Shown piece after piece: positions 1 to 6,518 of a stretch of DNA of 26,070 nt. This DNA is from a virus. A model generated the notes under the pieces. That model was not told the DNA's origin. It was given only the letters and a program-made list of their open reading frames with translations, and made no database searches. Where the stretch lies: positions 1-26,070 of IMG/VR virus record IMGVR_UViG_3300037809_000515; one strand, 5' to 3'. The translations under genes were made by a program, and so were the position numbers. How positions within the stretch are numbered: the first letter of the stretch is position 1; each line of letters starts with the position of its first letter.

Positions 1-425
1 TACCAGGAAAGAAATTTGGTCGTCGTACAATGCACCGAGCAAGCATCGCAATCAGCATTGACCAATCAGGATCGGTTAGCGATGAACTATTAGGAAAAGT
101 ATTTGATTGGCTTGGGGAACTAGCAAAGTTTTCAAGCTTCACAGTAATACCATTTGACCATGAGGTCTTCGAGGAAAAGATTTATGTTTGGAAGAAAGGC
201 GAGAAACGTGCAAGAGAGCGCGTCTTACATGGCGGGACATGCTTTGATGCTCCTACAAAGTTTGTCAATAAGGGAAAGTTTGACGGTCACATTATCATTA
301 CTGACATGATGGCTCCTGCTCCTGTTCATTCAAAGTGCCAACGAATGTGGATCACTGATAAATATGGCGCTAATCGCTCTTATGGCGGACACAAGCCAAA
401 GAGTGAAAGGGTGTTGGTGTTATAA
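1..425 (+). CDS. VWA-like (MIDAS) domain protein, C-terminal part
   Basis: The frame is open to the left edge of the window (it reads PGKKFGRRT before the first internal Met at 30), so this is the C-terminal part of a larger protein. It carries the metal-ion-dependent adhesion site motif IDQSGSVSDE (D-x-S-x-S), then HGGTCFDAP (the T of the MIDAS) and the strand GHIIITDMM (the acidic third MIDAS element). This order is that of the VWA-like domain found at the C-terminus of DUF2201-type predicted metallopeptidases. In phages and bacteria such proteins are often paired with MoxR-like AAA ATPases; that partner would lie upstream, outside the window. The stop overlaps the next start by one base (TAATG), so the two genes are coupled. 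Family assignment is good; the function in the phage is unknown. Confidence 0.75.
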   Translation, partial: PGKKFGRRTMHRASIAISIDQSGSVSDELLGKVFDWLGELAKFSSFTVIPFDHEVFEEKIYVWKKGEKRARERVLHGGTCFDAPTKFVNKGKFDGHIIITDMMAPAPVHSKCQRMWITDKYGANRSYGGHKPKSERVLVL

Positions 426-712
426 TGAAAGATGTCGCGGCTATAAAAATAAAAAGAGAAAAAGCACTCGGTATGGTCACAGCATCAATGGCTGTGATTC
501 TACAGATCTATGACTTAACCTTGAGTGCTGAGATCATCGCGGAGGCAAAGAAAATATATGGCACACCACTGATAGAAACTTTAATGAACGAACTAATATC
601 ATCGGGTTATGCTACAGATTTAAAAACATTACCAGAAGATATCTTACAACAACGTGCGATGCTTAATATGATTAAGCCTTTGCCCCTAACATGGATGAAG
701 ACCAGGAATTAA
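425..712 (+). CDS. hypothetical protein, 95 aa
   Basis: The ATG overlaps the stop of the VWA gene (TAATG), which fixes the start. The protein is mostly helical by appearance, with Ala/Ile/Leu-rich segments and a basic N-terminus (KIKREK). There is no signal peptide and no family I recognise. It ends just before the next small gene and is probably co-transcribed with the VWA gene. Confidence 0.6.
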   Translation: MKDVAAIKIKREKALGMVTASMAVILQIYDLTLSAEIIAEAKKIYGTPLIETLMNELISSGYATDLKTLPEDILQQRAMLNMIKPLPLTWMKTRN

Positions 713-717
713 AAAAG

Positions 718-1026
718 ATGAATGAAACCAATAACATGAATACAGAACCAACAATCATTGTGGACCTAGAAGTTCTCGCAAGAGAAGTTGCGCAACCTGT
801 ATTGCTAACGCAACCAGCGCAGCCAAAGAAACGTGGACGACCAGAGAAGATAAGCAAGGAGATGTTTACTGAAGCGTGGAACAATTGCAACAGCCTGAAA
901 GAAGTGTCTGAACTGTTGGGTGTGCCAGCGTTGAGCGCAAGCGTGAAAGCTTCCAACCTGCGGAAGACTGGACGCAATTTAAAAATGTATAAGCGAGGAG
1001 CAAAGCGCAAGACAGCTTGCGTGTAG
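718..1026 (+). CDS. small DNA-binding-like protein with AT-hook-like motif
   Basis: About 102 aa. The middle contains KKRGRPEKIS, which resembles an AT-hook (core RGRP). It is followed by a helix-turn-helix-like stretch (EAWNNCNSLKEVSELLGV, then ASVKASNLRKTGRNLKMYKRG) of the type seen in many phage small proteins where 'SLxEVAxxLG' precedes a basic recognition helix. A DNA-binding role is inferred. Start: an in-frame ATG at 691 would overlap the previous gene by 22 nt and has no ribosome site; the ATG at 718 has AGGA about 10 nt upstream and lies just after the previous stop, so I prefer 718. Confidence 0.6.
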   Translation: MNETNNMNTEPTIIVDLEVLAREVAQPVLLTQPAQPKKRGRPEKISKEMFTEAWNNCNSLKEVSELLGVPALSASVKASNLRKTGRNLKMYKRGAKRKTACV

Positions 1027-1042
1027 CAACCTAGATTGACAG

Positions 1043-1110
1043 CGCAACCGGGGTTGCGGGTTACGGGGCACCGACCCCAGCCCCCTCCCCGGAATGTATG
1101 TCCGGGGGGA
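1043..1110. repeat. GC-rich run of hairpins between gene blocks
   Basis: In an otherwise AT-rich window this intergenic stretch is strongly GC-rich and made of successive inverted repeats: CGCAAC/GTTGCG (1043-1048 with 1053-1058), GGGG/CCCC (1065-1078) and a 7-9 bp stem CCCCGGA/TCCGGGG (1087-1093 with 1101-1107), followed by a CGGGCCCG palindrome. No T-run follows, so it is not a standard intrinsic terminator. It could be a structured leader for the small-gene array, an RNA-processing site or an imported element; the sequence does not decide. Confidence 0.5.
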
Positions 1111-1179
1111 TGACGGGCCCGGCAAAAAGTGCGCTAGGTACGTTCACTATGCGGCTGGAAATTTTGGAGATATGAGAGC

Positions 1180-1431
1180 ATGATCAAAGAAGAATTCAAG
1201 AAACTTAAAGTTGGCGACCTACTAGAATGGAACAATACAGTCACAACTAATACAAACCCTTTCGGCGTCGTAACACAATCCAATCATAGTTTTCAAAGCG
1301 CAAACACGCAAATCATGAAGTTTCACCAAGTCTTAATCAAATGGAGTAATCACGATGATATTTGCATATATCACGAATTTGATTCTCACACCTTGCAACT
1401 TCTCACACTAATCGCGGAGGCAAAAAAATGA
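1180..1431 (+). CDS. GDLV-family small protein (array copy 1)
   Basis: 83 aa; motif KVGDLL at residues 10-15, strand GVVTQS, then VLIKWSN and the terminal strand LLTLIAEAKK. GGAG at 1166-1169 lies 10 nt before the ATG. The codons for the last residues, AEAKK, read GCGGAGGCAAAAAAA and therefore provide the ribosome site for the next gene, whose ATG overlaps this stop (ATGA). First gene after the GC-rich hairpins. Function unknown. Confidence 0.7.
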   Translation: MIKEEFKKLKVGDLLEWNNTVTTNTNPFGVVTQSNHSFQSANTQIMKFHQVLIKWSNHDDICIYHEFDSHTLQLLTLIAEAKK

Positions 1432-1712
1432 GCGAAAATATATTTGACAGATTTGACATTGGCGATTTGGTAAAGCATACGAATTGGGGCGGCATAAAAG
1501 ACGGTAAGCGTAACGCTCTCATAACCTATGGCGTGGTGTCTGCAATAAGAACACACGAAACACCAATCCTCCCAGAACGAAAAGTAGAAGTTACAATTCA
1601 ATACATTAACGATTATCTGTCAAAGGTACATTACGGCAATCGCAATTCAGATCACTTGACCAAATTAATAATTATCGCAAAAGGCAAAACCAATGCTAAG
1701 AAAAACAGATAA
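1428..1712 (+). CDS. GDLV-family small protein (array copy 2)
   Basis: 94 aa; FDIGDLV at residues 9-15, then YGVVSAI, VEVTIQYIND and LTKLIIIAKGK. The start overlaps the previous stop by 4 nt (ATGA), with GGAGG 8 nt upstream inside the previous gene. The tail AKGKTNAKKNR is very basic. It shares the N-terminal block DRFDIGDLV with the next gene, so copies 2 and 3 look like the closest relatives in the array. Confidence 0.7.
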   Translation: MSENIFDRFDIGDLVKHTNWGGIKDGKRNALITYGVVSAIRTHETPILPERKVEVTIQYINDYLSKVHYGNRNSDHLTKLIIIAKGKTNAKKNR

Positions 1713-1962
1713 TAAATCACTCCTTGACAGATTCGATATTGGTGATCTTGTTAGCAGCGGAATCAGAATTAAACCAATTCACGGGATCGTGATAAAACTT
1801 AAAAAACATAATTATCCAATATCCGGCTTGCACAATACCGGAGTTAAAATCAAGTGGCTCAAACACACCGGGGAAATCCGTGAAATGTGGTATTTGTTGG
1901 ACGAAAAAAATTGGTGGATCAAAAAAATTGTGATTTTAGCCAAAGCCCGTCGAAATTCGTAA
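1693..1962 (+). CDS. GDLV-family small protein (array copy 3)
   Basis: 89 aa; DRFDIGDLV at residues 12-20, HGIVIKL, VKIKWLKHTG, IVILAKARR. The start lies 20 nt inside the previous gene, after AAAGG in 'gcaaaaggcaaaacca'. It is the last gene of the first coupled group: a 98-nt gap with a promoter follows. Confidence 0.7.
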   Translation: MLRKTDNKSLLDRFDIGDLVSSGIRIKPIHGIVIKLKKHNYPISGLHNTGVKIKWLKHTGEIREMWYLLDEKNWWIKKIVILAKARRNS

Positions 1963-2013
1963 GGGTATCCACAGAAAAGATCAATAAATCGACATAATGT
2001 AGGGTTTACCTGC

Positions 2014-2043
2014 TTGACCGACATAATAAATTAATGCTATATT
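2014..2043 (+). promoter_or_regulatory. sigma70-like promoter
   Basis: TTGACC (2014-2019), an 18-nt spacer, and TATATT (2038-2043), in the 98-nt gap before the gene at 2061. It would start transcription near 2050, just before that gene's ribosome site, and feed the rest of the small-gene array. Confidence 0.55.
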
Positions 2044-2060
2044 ATAGGTGAAGGTAAGGG

Positions 2061-2222
2061 ATGAAAGAAAAAATAAAAGCAATTCTAATCGCGGTCTTGA
2101 CGGTCTTGACAATCGGGTCGGCAATCGCGTTAGTCGATAACCCCAAACCAAACAACCTCAGTGCGAGCATTACTCGCGAGATTAACTTAACAAAGTGGCT
2201 GAATAAGCCAAGGAAAAAATAA
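2061..2222 (+). CDS. small single-pass membrane or exported peptide, 53 aa
   Basis: ATG at 2061, preceded by AAGGTAAGGG, and stop TAA at 2220-2222. A basic N-terminus (MKEKIK) is followed by a hydrophobic helix (AILIAVLTVLTIGSAIALV) and a polar, basic C-terminus, which fits a single membrane anchor or an uncleaved signal peptide. It is the first gene after the promoter at 2014-2043 and unrelated to the GDLV proteins around it. No family recognised. Confidence 0.6.
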   Translation: MKEKIKAILIAVLTVLTIGSAIALVDNPKPNNLSASITREINLTKWLNKPRKK

Positions 2223-2223
2223 C

Positions 2224-2451
2224 ATGCTAAACGAAAAAAAACAAAACGAAATTCGAGTTCTCGCAAAATACTTGCGTTTAGAGATCAGCAGCCTAGAAGA
2301 TCTGGATTTCGTCGTCAAAGAATTATTCAAGGGTAGGGCTGAAGTTTTGCCGGACAATCAAGGTCAATTAAACATTTATACCGGGCATACTTTTGGTATG
2401 CATACAGGCGATATTACTTGCTTGGAAACCAAAGAATTTTTGGACTCTTAA
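2224..2451 (+). CDS. hypothetical protein, 75 aa
   Basis: Starts 1 nt after the previous stop. The ribosome site AAGGA (2210-2214) follows a small hairpin (GGCT-gaata-AGCC, 2197-2209). N-terminal half is charged and helical (NEIRVLAKYLRLEISSLEDLDFVVKELF), and the C-terminal half contains HTFGMHTGDITCLETKEFL. It lacks the GDLV motif and I do not recognise it. Confidence 0.6.
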   Translation: MLNEKKQNEIRVLAKYLRLEISSLEDLDFVVKELFKGRAEVLPDNQGQLNIYTGHTFGMHTGDITCLETKEFLDS

Positions 2452-2493
2452 TCTTAACCCTTTAACCGGCTGGACAAGCCAAGGAATTAAACA

Positions 2494-2712
2494 ATGTTTG
2501 GAATTCTAGAAAAAATGGACAAGTTCTCAAGTGAGACAATGACAAGCGAGGAAAAAATCTCGTTTATGCAAGAGATCATTAATAATGGAATGGTTTGGGA
2601 TATGCACCAAAAGTATATCGCTCAAGCTTCTCAATATTTGAGTGATGGTCAATGCCATTATGCCTTTATGGAAAACATGGTCAATCCTGTTAAAAGCGAG
2701 ACTGTAAAATAA
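2494..2712 (+). CDS. hypothetical small phage protein, 72 aa
   Basis: A helical protein: SEEKISFMQEIINNGMVWDM, then HQKYIAQASQYLSDGQC. The pattern 'FxQxxIxxGxVWxxxxxYxxxAxxLxxxG' is like small uncharacterised phage proteins in which a short helical hairpin is conserved; that similarity is from memory. The ribosome site AAGGA at 2481-2485 follows a GGCT-N5-AGCC hairpin (2468-2480), the same arrangement as at the gene before. Stop overlaps the next ATG by one base (TAATG). Confidence 0.6.
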   Translation: MFGILEKMDKFSSETMTSEEKISFMQEIINNGMVWDMHQKYIAQASQYLSDGQCHYAFMENMVNPVKSETVK

Positions 2713-2981
2713 TGTCTCAATTTTCAACAAAAAACAAAAGTTGCGTTTGGTTCTTCCTTGGACACGATCTAAGTGCGGACGATCCAAAACTTTTAGAATT
2801 GTTGAAAAAATACAAAGTCAAAGCCGACTTCCGCGTCTATCGTGGTCGCTCGGCTGTCTTTGTCAATAGCCCTTATCGAATTGGTTCAATTCGAAAACGA
2901 TTATGGGGAGATCCTTGGGCAATCCATTCCGATTGGCTGGCAGAAGACACGCGATACCGTGAGGAAAAAAATAATGATTAA
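2712..2981 (+). CDS. hypothetical protein, 89 aa
   Basis: Coupled to the previous gene through TAATG. Contains a mixed alpha/beta pattern (SCVWFFLGHDLSAD, LLKKYKVKADFRVYRGRSAVFV) and many aromatic residues near its end (LWGDPWAIHSDWL). No GDLV motif and no recognised family. The next gene begins 8 nt before its stop. Confidence 0.55.
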   Translation: MSQFSTKNKSCVWFFLGHDLSADDPKLLELLKKYKVKADFRVYRGRSAVFVNSPYRIGSIRKRLWGDPWAIHSDWLAEDTRYREEKNND

Positions 2982-3228
2982 ATCAAATGTTAAAGATGGA
3001 AGTTTTGTAAAGCATACAATTGGCGAAACGCTTGAGGCGGGATGGCTGGTTCAAATTAAGCGTCCTGGTGAGTTTACTACAAGTGAACTTGGTTTTGGTG
3101 ATGGTCCTTATCTGGGAATTGTGCTTAAGCGCGATGATAATGGTGCGTCCAAATATTGGCGGATACTTTTGCCAAATGGAAAAAAGCCAATCGTGAAACC
3201 TGATGAAGTTGAGTTGATCGCGGGGTAA
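2974..3228 (+). CDS. GDLV-like small protein, divergent copy
   Basis: 84 aa from the ATG at 2974, chosen over an earlier in-frame ATG at 2842 because GAGG lies about 10 nt upstream and the 8-nt overlap with the previous stop (ATGATTAA) is the junction type used repeatedly in this array. The N-terminal motif has diverged to EAGWLVQIKR, but the later strands LGIVLKRD, YWRILLPNGK and PDEVELIAG match the family layout. Confidence 0.65.
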   Translation: MIKSNVKDGSFVKHTIGETLEAGWLVQIKRPGEFTTSELGFGDGPYLGIVLKRDDNGASKYWRILLPNGKKPIVKPDEVELIAG

Positions 3229-3458
3229 TGCGAATGTCTGTGGAAGAAAAAAATAAACCAACAATGTACAAACCTGGTGACTTGGTTAGAAATAGAACTT
3301 TAAATGTTGCGGGCGACGACTGGGAGCATCACATGTGCATTGTCGTGAAAGCAAGAAAGGCTGTTATAACTGGCGAAATAATTTATTCTGTACGATTTCC
3401 TAATGGAAACATTGGTGGTACGTGGGCTTGTGATATGGAGTTGATAGCAAGTGCATGA
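3228..3458 (+). CDS. GDLV-family small protein
   Basis: 76 aa; motif KPGDLVRN at residues 15-22, strand CIVVKARK, then YSVRFPNG and MELIASA. The start overlaps the previous stop (TAATG); an in-frame ATG two codons later (3234) is an alternative. The last codons GTGCATGA overlap the next gene's start. Confidence 0.65.
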   Translation: MRMSVEEKNKPTMYKPGDLVRNRTLNVAGDDWEHHMCIVVKARKAVITGEIIYSVRFPNGNIGGTWACDMELIASA

Positions 3459-3699
3459 TTGGGACGCTGAAAGAATCCGCACTTATAAATGTGGGACGCA
3501 TCCAAAAAAAGGAGATCTTGTTGTTCGACAGATCCTCAAACAAGGATCATTCACCAAAGAATATCGTTATGGAATTGTTACGGGGAAACTTAAATTACCA
3601 ACGGGTTTGGTAATGCCCGTAATTTTGTGGTGTGGTCACGGTAAGCCAAAACGATGTATATCGAAGAATGTGGAATTGGTGGTGAGAAATGAAAAATAA
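3451..3699 (+). CDS. GDLV-family small protein
   Basis: 82 aa; KKGDLVVRQ near residues 19-27, YGIVTGK, VILWCGHGK, VELVVRN. GTG start in an 8-nt overlap with the previous stop (GTGCATGA). Contains two Cys residues (C14 and one in LWCGHG), unusual for the family. Confidence 0.65.
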   Translation: MHDWDAERIRTYKCGTHPKKGDLVVRQILKQGSFTKEYRYGIVTGKLKLPTGLVMPVILWCGHGKPKRCISKNVELVVRNEK

Positions 3700-3922
3700 A
3701 AATTATAGATTCCAACGAGGCGATTTAGTCAAAAATAAAAAGTCTATTACTTGGCGCAATCAAGATGCGCTTGGCATTATTATAGAAGACGTGGGAATGT
3801 TTAGTGGTCGGCAACTTGTTCGAATAAAGTGGATTAAGTCAAACTCGCCCGAATTAACTAAAAACTTGCGGAAGCATTATTATGCCAAGAGTCTTGAATT
3901 AGTTGCGAGTGTGTCCAAGTGA
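3689..3922 (+). CDS. GDLV-family small protein
   Basis: 77 aa; RGDLVKNKK near residues 10-18, LGIIIED, LVRIKWIK, LELVASVSK. ATG start 11 nt inside the previous gene, preceded by GGTGAG. Strongly basic in its first half. Confidence 0.65.
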   Translation: MKNKNYRFQRGDLVKNKKSITWRNQDALGIIIEDVGMFSGRQLVRIKWIKSNSPELTKNLRKHYYAKSLELVASVSK

Positions 3923-4137
3923 AAAAATTTCCGTCAAGCTTTATTATCGGTGAATTGGTTGAGGTTATCGATTCTCTGGATGGTCCTATTGAGGGTCGGG
4001 ATATACTTGCGGGAACTTTGGGGATTGTTGTTGAACAAGTTGGTATGTCAAAAGATTATTATGTGGTTCACTTGCCTTGTGGAGAAAATCAAATTATGTC
4101 CTATAAATGGATAAGGAAGGTGTCTCGTGAATCCTGA
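3919..4137 (+). CDS. GDLV-family small protein (GELV variant)
   Basis: 72 aa with a GTG start in a 4-nt overlap (GTGA) with the previous stop. Motif FIIGELVEVID, strand LGIVVEQVG, then YYVVHLPCG. The GDLV motif is changed to GELV. It has a longer loop after the motif (DGPIEGRDILAG). Confidence 0.6.
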   Translation: MKKFPSSFIIGELVEVIDSLDGPIEGRDILAGTLGIVVEQVGMSKDYYVVHLPCGENQIMSYKWIRKVSRES

Positions 4138-4366
4138 AGAATTTTGTATTGGTGATCTTGTGGAAGATATTCAAGCTCCTGGTTCACAAGGTGTTTTCAC
4201 TGGATGGGGCTATAATGGCTTTGAGCAAGTCTGTGGAGGCGTTGAGACTAAGATCGCAATCGTTACGTGGCTCAAGCATGAAGAATGTGAGGGGCATCCT
4301 GGCTCAAGCTGGCGCATCTGGACGAATGAATTAAATTTGCTTGCGAAAGGAAAATCAAATGCATGA
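4127..4366 (+). CDS. GDLV-family small protein
   Basis: 79 aa, GTG start 11 nt inside the previous gene, after AAGGAAGG. FCIGDLVEDI at residues 6-15, then IAIVTWLKHEE and LNLLAKGKSNA. The tail codons contain AAAGGA, the likely ribosome site of the next gene. A 61-codon ATG frame overlapping it (4149) is a shadow. Confidence 0.65.
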   Translation: MNPEEFCIGDLVEDIQAPGSQGVFTGWGYNGFEQVCGGVETKIAIVTWLKHEECEGHPGSSWRIWTNELNLLAKGKSNA

Positions 4367-4559
4367 TTGGTTAGGTATTAAAGTTTTTGATGTGGGCGAC
4401 ATGGTTAAAGTAAAAACGCGCACTAATGGAGAGGATGATTATGGCGTTGTCACAAGCACTTCTCAAACTGGTGGTCAATGGTCCTACTTTCTTCGTTGCT
4501 TGGACGGAGTCGATTCGTGGTATCTGGGTTGGGAATTGGAGGAATTTGTAAATGTTTAA
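4359..4559 (+). CDS. GDLV-family small protein (GDMV variant)
   Basis: 66 aa from ATG 4359. An upstream in-frame TTG exists at 4341, but AAAGGA sits 8 nt before the ATG and the 8-nt overlap ATGCATGA is the array's standard junction. FDVGDMVKVK, YGVVTST, YFLRCLDG, LEEFVNV. Aromatic-rich in the middle (WSYF, WYLGW). Confidence 0.65.
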   Translation: MHDWLGIKVFDVGDMVKVKTRTNGEDDYGVVTSTSQTGGQWSYFLRCLDGVDSWYLGWELEEFVNV

Positions 4560-4740
4560 ATCTGGCGATTTAGTAAAGATACTTAATGTTTATATGGAAA
4601 GCGATTTAGGCATTATTATTAGACAAGGCAAGAATCCCTGTGAAGGCGAACAAATGGCTATTACCACGGCAGAATGGCTTGTGCATTTACCGGACGGCCG
4701 AAGGGTTTGGCTTTGGGCGAATGAGATAAGAAATGTTTAA
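4552..4740 (+). CDS. GDLV-family small protein (minimal copy)
   Basis: 62 aa, one of the shortest members. GDLV begins at residue 5 (MFKSGDLVKI), then LGIIIRQGK, WLVHLPDGR and VWLWANEIRNV. 8-nt overlap ATGTTTAA with the previous stop, and the same ATGTTTAA at its own end. GGAGG (4538-4542) lies upstream of the start. It probably shows the minimal domain: motif, three strands and a closing strand. Confidence 0.65.
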   Translation: MFKSGDLVKILNVYMESDLGIIIRQGKNPCEGEQMAITTAEWLVHLPDGRRVWLWANEIRNV

Positions 4741-4963
4741 TATTGGCGATTTAGTTTCTCAAAAAAGAGCAGAGATTTCGTTCGGGCTTGGGATTGTGGT
4801 GGGAATATCTGATCGCACTGCTGGACCGGATAACCCGAAGGTGTTTGCGTATCAAGTTCATTTTGCTAAAGGCAAAAAACACGGCTATAACGATTCAATT
4901 TCCAAACGATGGTTTTTGGAACAAGACATACAATTAGTTAGTGAGGCAAAAACAAATGTATAA
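4733..4963 (+). CDS. GDLV-family small protein
   Basis: 76 aa; MFNIGDLVSQ, LGIVVGISD, AYQVHFAKGK, IQLVSEAKTNV. 8-nt overlaps at both ends (ATGTTTAA and ATGTATAA). GTGAGG in its last codons serves the next start. Confidence 0.65.
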   Translation: MFNIGDLVSQKRAEISFGLGIVVGISDRTAGPDNPKVFAYQVHFAKGKKHGYNDSISKRWFLEQDIQLVSEAKTNV

Positions 4964-5183
4964 ATTTAAGATTGGAGATCTTGTTAAAGGTAATGTTAAA
5001 GTTGAGTCGTTTGGAGTTGCGTCTTTTAGTGGATATGGCATTGTTATGAAAACTCTTAGTGGAGGTTCCCACCGAAAAAATCAAAGTGTTTTTGTTTATT
5101 GGCAAGATCATCCTATAGGTATTTGGGTGGTCGCACCAAAATTAATAATAGTTGCGGAGGCAAAAAATGATAAAACAACTTAA
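4956..5183 (+). CDS. GDLV-family small protein
   Basis: 75 aa from ATG 4956 (an upstream in-frame GTG at 4941 is itself part of the GTGAGG ribosome site, so I reject it). FKIGDLVKGN, YGIVMKTL, VFVYWQDHP, LIIVAEAKND. Its AEAKN codons read GCGGAGGCAAAAAAT and place GGAGG about 7 nt before the next ATG. Confidence 0.65.
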   Translation: MYKFKIGDLVKGNVKVESFGVASFSGYGIVMKTLSGGSHRKNQSVFVYWQDHPIGIWVVAPKLIIVAEAKNDKTT

Positions 5184-5370
5184 TGTTGGCGATTTGGTTG
5201 AGGGCGGTTTTGGTCTATTACATCACGATTATGGTTTGGGAATCATAATTCAAAAAAAACGCTTTGCACCCCAAGTATATGCTTATCAAATTCATTGGTC
5301 CAATCATAATACGACATGGGAACCAGTAAAACAATTAACCTTGGTGGCAAAAAATGAGTTACAACAATGA
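5167..5370 (+). CDS. GDLV-family small protein
   Basis: 67 aa from ATG 5167 (CGGAGG at 5155-5160), 17 nt inside the previous gene. LNVGDLVEGG, LGIIIQKKR, YQIHWSN, LTLVAKNELQQ. The region matching the tail of copy 1 (GCGGAGGCAAAAAA) lies just upstream, an almost identical junction 3.7 kb away. Confidence 0.65.
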   Translation: MIKQLNVGDLVEGGFGLLHHDYGLGIIIQKKRFAPQVYAYQIHWSNHNTTWEPVKQLTLVAKNELQQ

Positions 5371-5584
5371 TGTTTATAAATTAGAAATTGGTGATCTTGT
5401 GGAGCGCATTACATGGGATTCATTCGCTAAAAAACTCGGTGTCGTGGTAGCAATTGGTGAAGACGTACCAAGCCCCGGTGCTGGTGGTCATATGATAAAA
5501 GTGTGTTGGGCGGATAATTATGGAACCTTCTGGGCTCAACCTAGTAAACTTAAATTAATAGCAAAGGCAAAGAAAAATGTTTAA
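5354..5584 (+). CDS. GDLV-family small protein
   Basis: 76 aa; LEIGDLVERI at residues 10-19, LGVVVAIGED, IKVCWADN, LKLIAKAKKNV. Starts 17 nt inside the previous gene after GGTGGC. It ends with ATGTTTAA, the 8-nt junction to the next gene. Confidence 0.65.
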   Translation: MSYNNDVYKLEIGDLVERITWDSFAKKLGVVVAIGEDVPSPGAGGHMIKVCWADNYGTFWAQPSKLKLIAKAKKNV

Positions 5585-5786
5585 GAAAAACGAAATAGCA
5601 AAATTGCGTATGGGCTTGCATAATCGCCCCTGCCGTGTTAGAATTGTGGATGTGGTTGGTGACGATGCGATGGTTGAACAAAATAATGGAACCATTTCTA
5701 TTGTGGATGTTAATGAATTGCTTCCTATCCTTGAAGGCAACGAGAAAAATTTGCGACGACGAAGGAAAAGTGAAAGACGTGCATAA
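5577..5786 (+). CDS. small SH3-like protein lacking GDLV
   Basis: 69 aa. It lacks GDLV but keeps a short-strand pattern (CRVRIVDVVGDDAMVEQ, NGTISIVDVNELLPIL) that looks like a KOW/SH3-type barrel, followed by an extremely basic tail (RRRRKSERRA). Coupled on both sides by 8-nt overlaps (ATGTTTAA, GTGCATAA). Possibly a nucleic-acid-binding member; inferred from charge only. Confidence 0.6.
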   Translation: MFKKNEIAKLRMGLHNRPCRVRIVDVVGDDAMVEQNNGTISIVDVNELLPILEGNEKNLRRRRKSERRA

Positions 5787-5952
5787 AGAATTTAAAGTTG
5801 GAAATCTGGTGCGAATAAAAACTCAGAATGAATACTTTAAAATGCGAAGGGGTATTGTCTTCGGATTTACAGATCAAGGTGCTTTAAAGGTTCGGTGGTC
5901 CAACGGCACGTCCGATATTCATAGTGGGATTGGATTAATAAAGGTGGCGTGA
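5779..5952 (+). CDS. GDLV-family small protein (GNLV variant)
   Basis: 57 aa from GTG 5779, chosen because the 8-nt overlap GTGCATAA matches the other junctions; GTG 5770 is an alternative. No ATG start fits, since the in-frame ATG at 5635 lies inside the previous gene. FKVGNLVRIK, RGIVFGFTD, LKVRWSNG, GLIKVA. Motif changed to GNLV. Confidence 0.6.
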   Translation: MHKEFKVGNLVRIKTQNEYFKMRRGIVFGFTDQGALKVRWSNGTSDIHSGIGLIKVA

Positions 5953-6170
5953 TGGACGCAACAGATTTTAATATTGGAGATTTGGTGACGGTAAGAACGA
6001 CACGCGAATTGGGCGTCATCGTGAAGCTTGGCAGAGAGTATCCCGACAACGGTAGATATCGTTCGCAGTTCGCAGATATTAAATGGCACGATATGGAAAA
6101 GCCTTGTCGGATTTATAAGTGTTATGGAAACTGGGATTGTGTAAAGGTGGTGGTTCGTGCGAAAACATAG
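5952..6170 (+). CDS. GDLV-family small protein
   Basis: 72 aa; FNIGDLVTVR, LGVIVKLGR, ADIKWHDM, VKVVVRAKT. ATG 5952 preceded by AAGGTGG; a GTG directly before it (5949) would overlap the previous stop as GTGA. Ends with TAG. A 50-codon basic gene starts 14 nt before its stop. Confidence 0.65.
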   Translation: MDATDFNIGDLVTVRTTRELGVIVKLGREYPDNGRYRSQFADIKWHDMEKPCRIYKCYGNWDCVKVVVRAKT

Positions 6171-6309
6171 AAGAAAAATATGGGACAGCGGTCAGGACGC
6201 AAATGCTTTTTATAAACGGAAAGCGGGTGCTCACGATCATAAATTAACGAAGCGCAACAAGACGCGACAAAAGATTAGAAAGATTAAAAAAATCTTGGAG
6301 GAATACTGA
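6157..6309 (+). CDS. very basic 50-aa protein
   Basis: GTG start at 6157 with AAGGTGG about 8-13 nt upstream; stop TGA 6307-6309 overlaps the next ATG (TGATG). This fills an otherwise empty 138-nt gap exactly. About 40% of residues are Lys, Arg or His (RKHRRKIWDSG, KLTKRNKTRQKIRKIKK), suggesting RNA or DNA binding or a ribosome-associated peptide. GGAGG in its last codons is the ribosome site of the next gene. Unrelated to the GDLV family. The coupling at both ends makes it likely real despite its length. Confidence 0.6.
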   Translation: MRKHRRKIWDSGQDANAFYKRKAGAHDHKLTKRNKTRQKIRKIKKILEEY

Positions 6310-6518
6310 TGTTTTTTGAAAAGGGTGATCTTGTATGTGAAACCAAACACCCTAATAGACGAGGGTATATTTGCGAAGTCTTAACGGGTAAAAACAGTGA
6401 TCGTGACTATCTTGAAGTACGGTGGCTAAACTTTCCGTGGGGCAATCCACATACGCGGACGATTGAGGTTCCAAAACATATGACTATACTCTCGAAAGGA
6501 AATAAAAATGAGAAATAA
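6309..6518 (+). CDS. GDLV-family small protein
   Basis: 69 aa; FEKGDLVCET at residues 3-12, GYICEVL, LEVRWLN, MTILSKGNKNEK. The second strand lacks the usual GIV (GYI instead). Start coupled by TGATG. AAAGGA in its tail codons precedes the next ATG. Confidence 0.65.
   Translation: MFFEKGDLVCETKHPNRRGYICEVLTGKNSDRDYLEVRWLNFPWGNPHTRTIEVPKHMTILSKGNKNEK

Noticed and set aside
1036-1041. TTGACA as the -35 box of an array promoter
   Set aside because: No -10 at 15-19 nt downstream; the sequence there is GC-rich hairpin.
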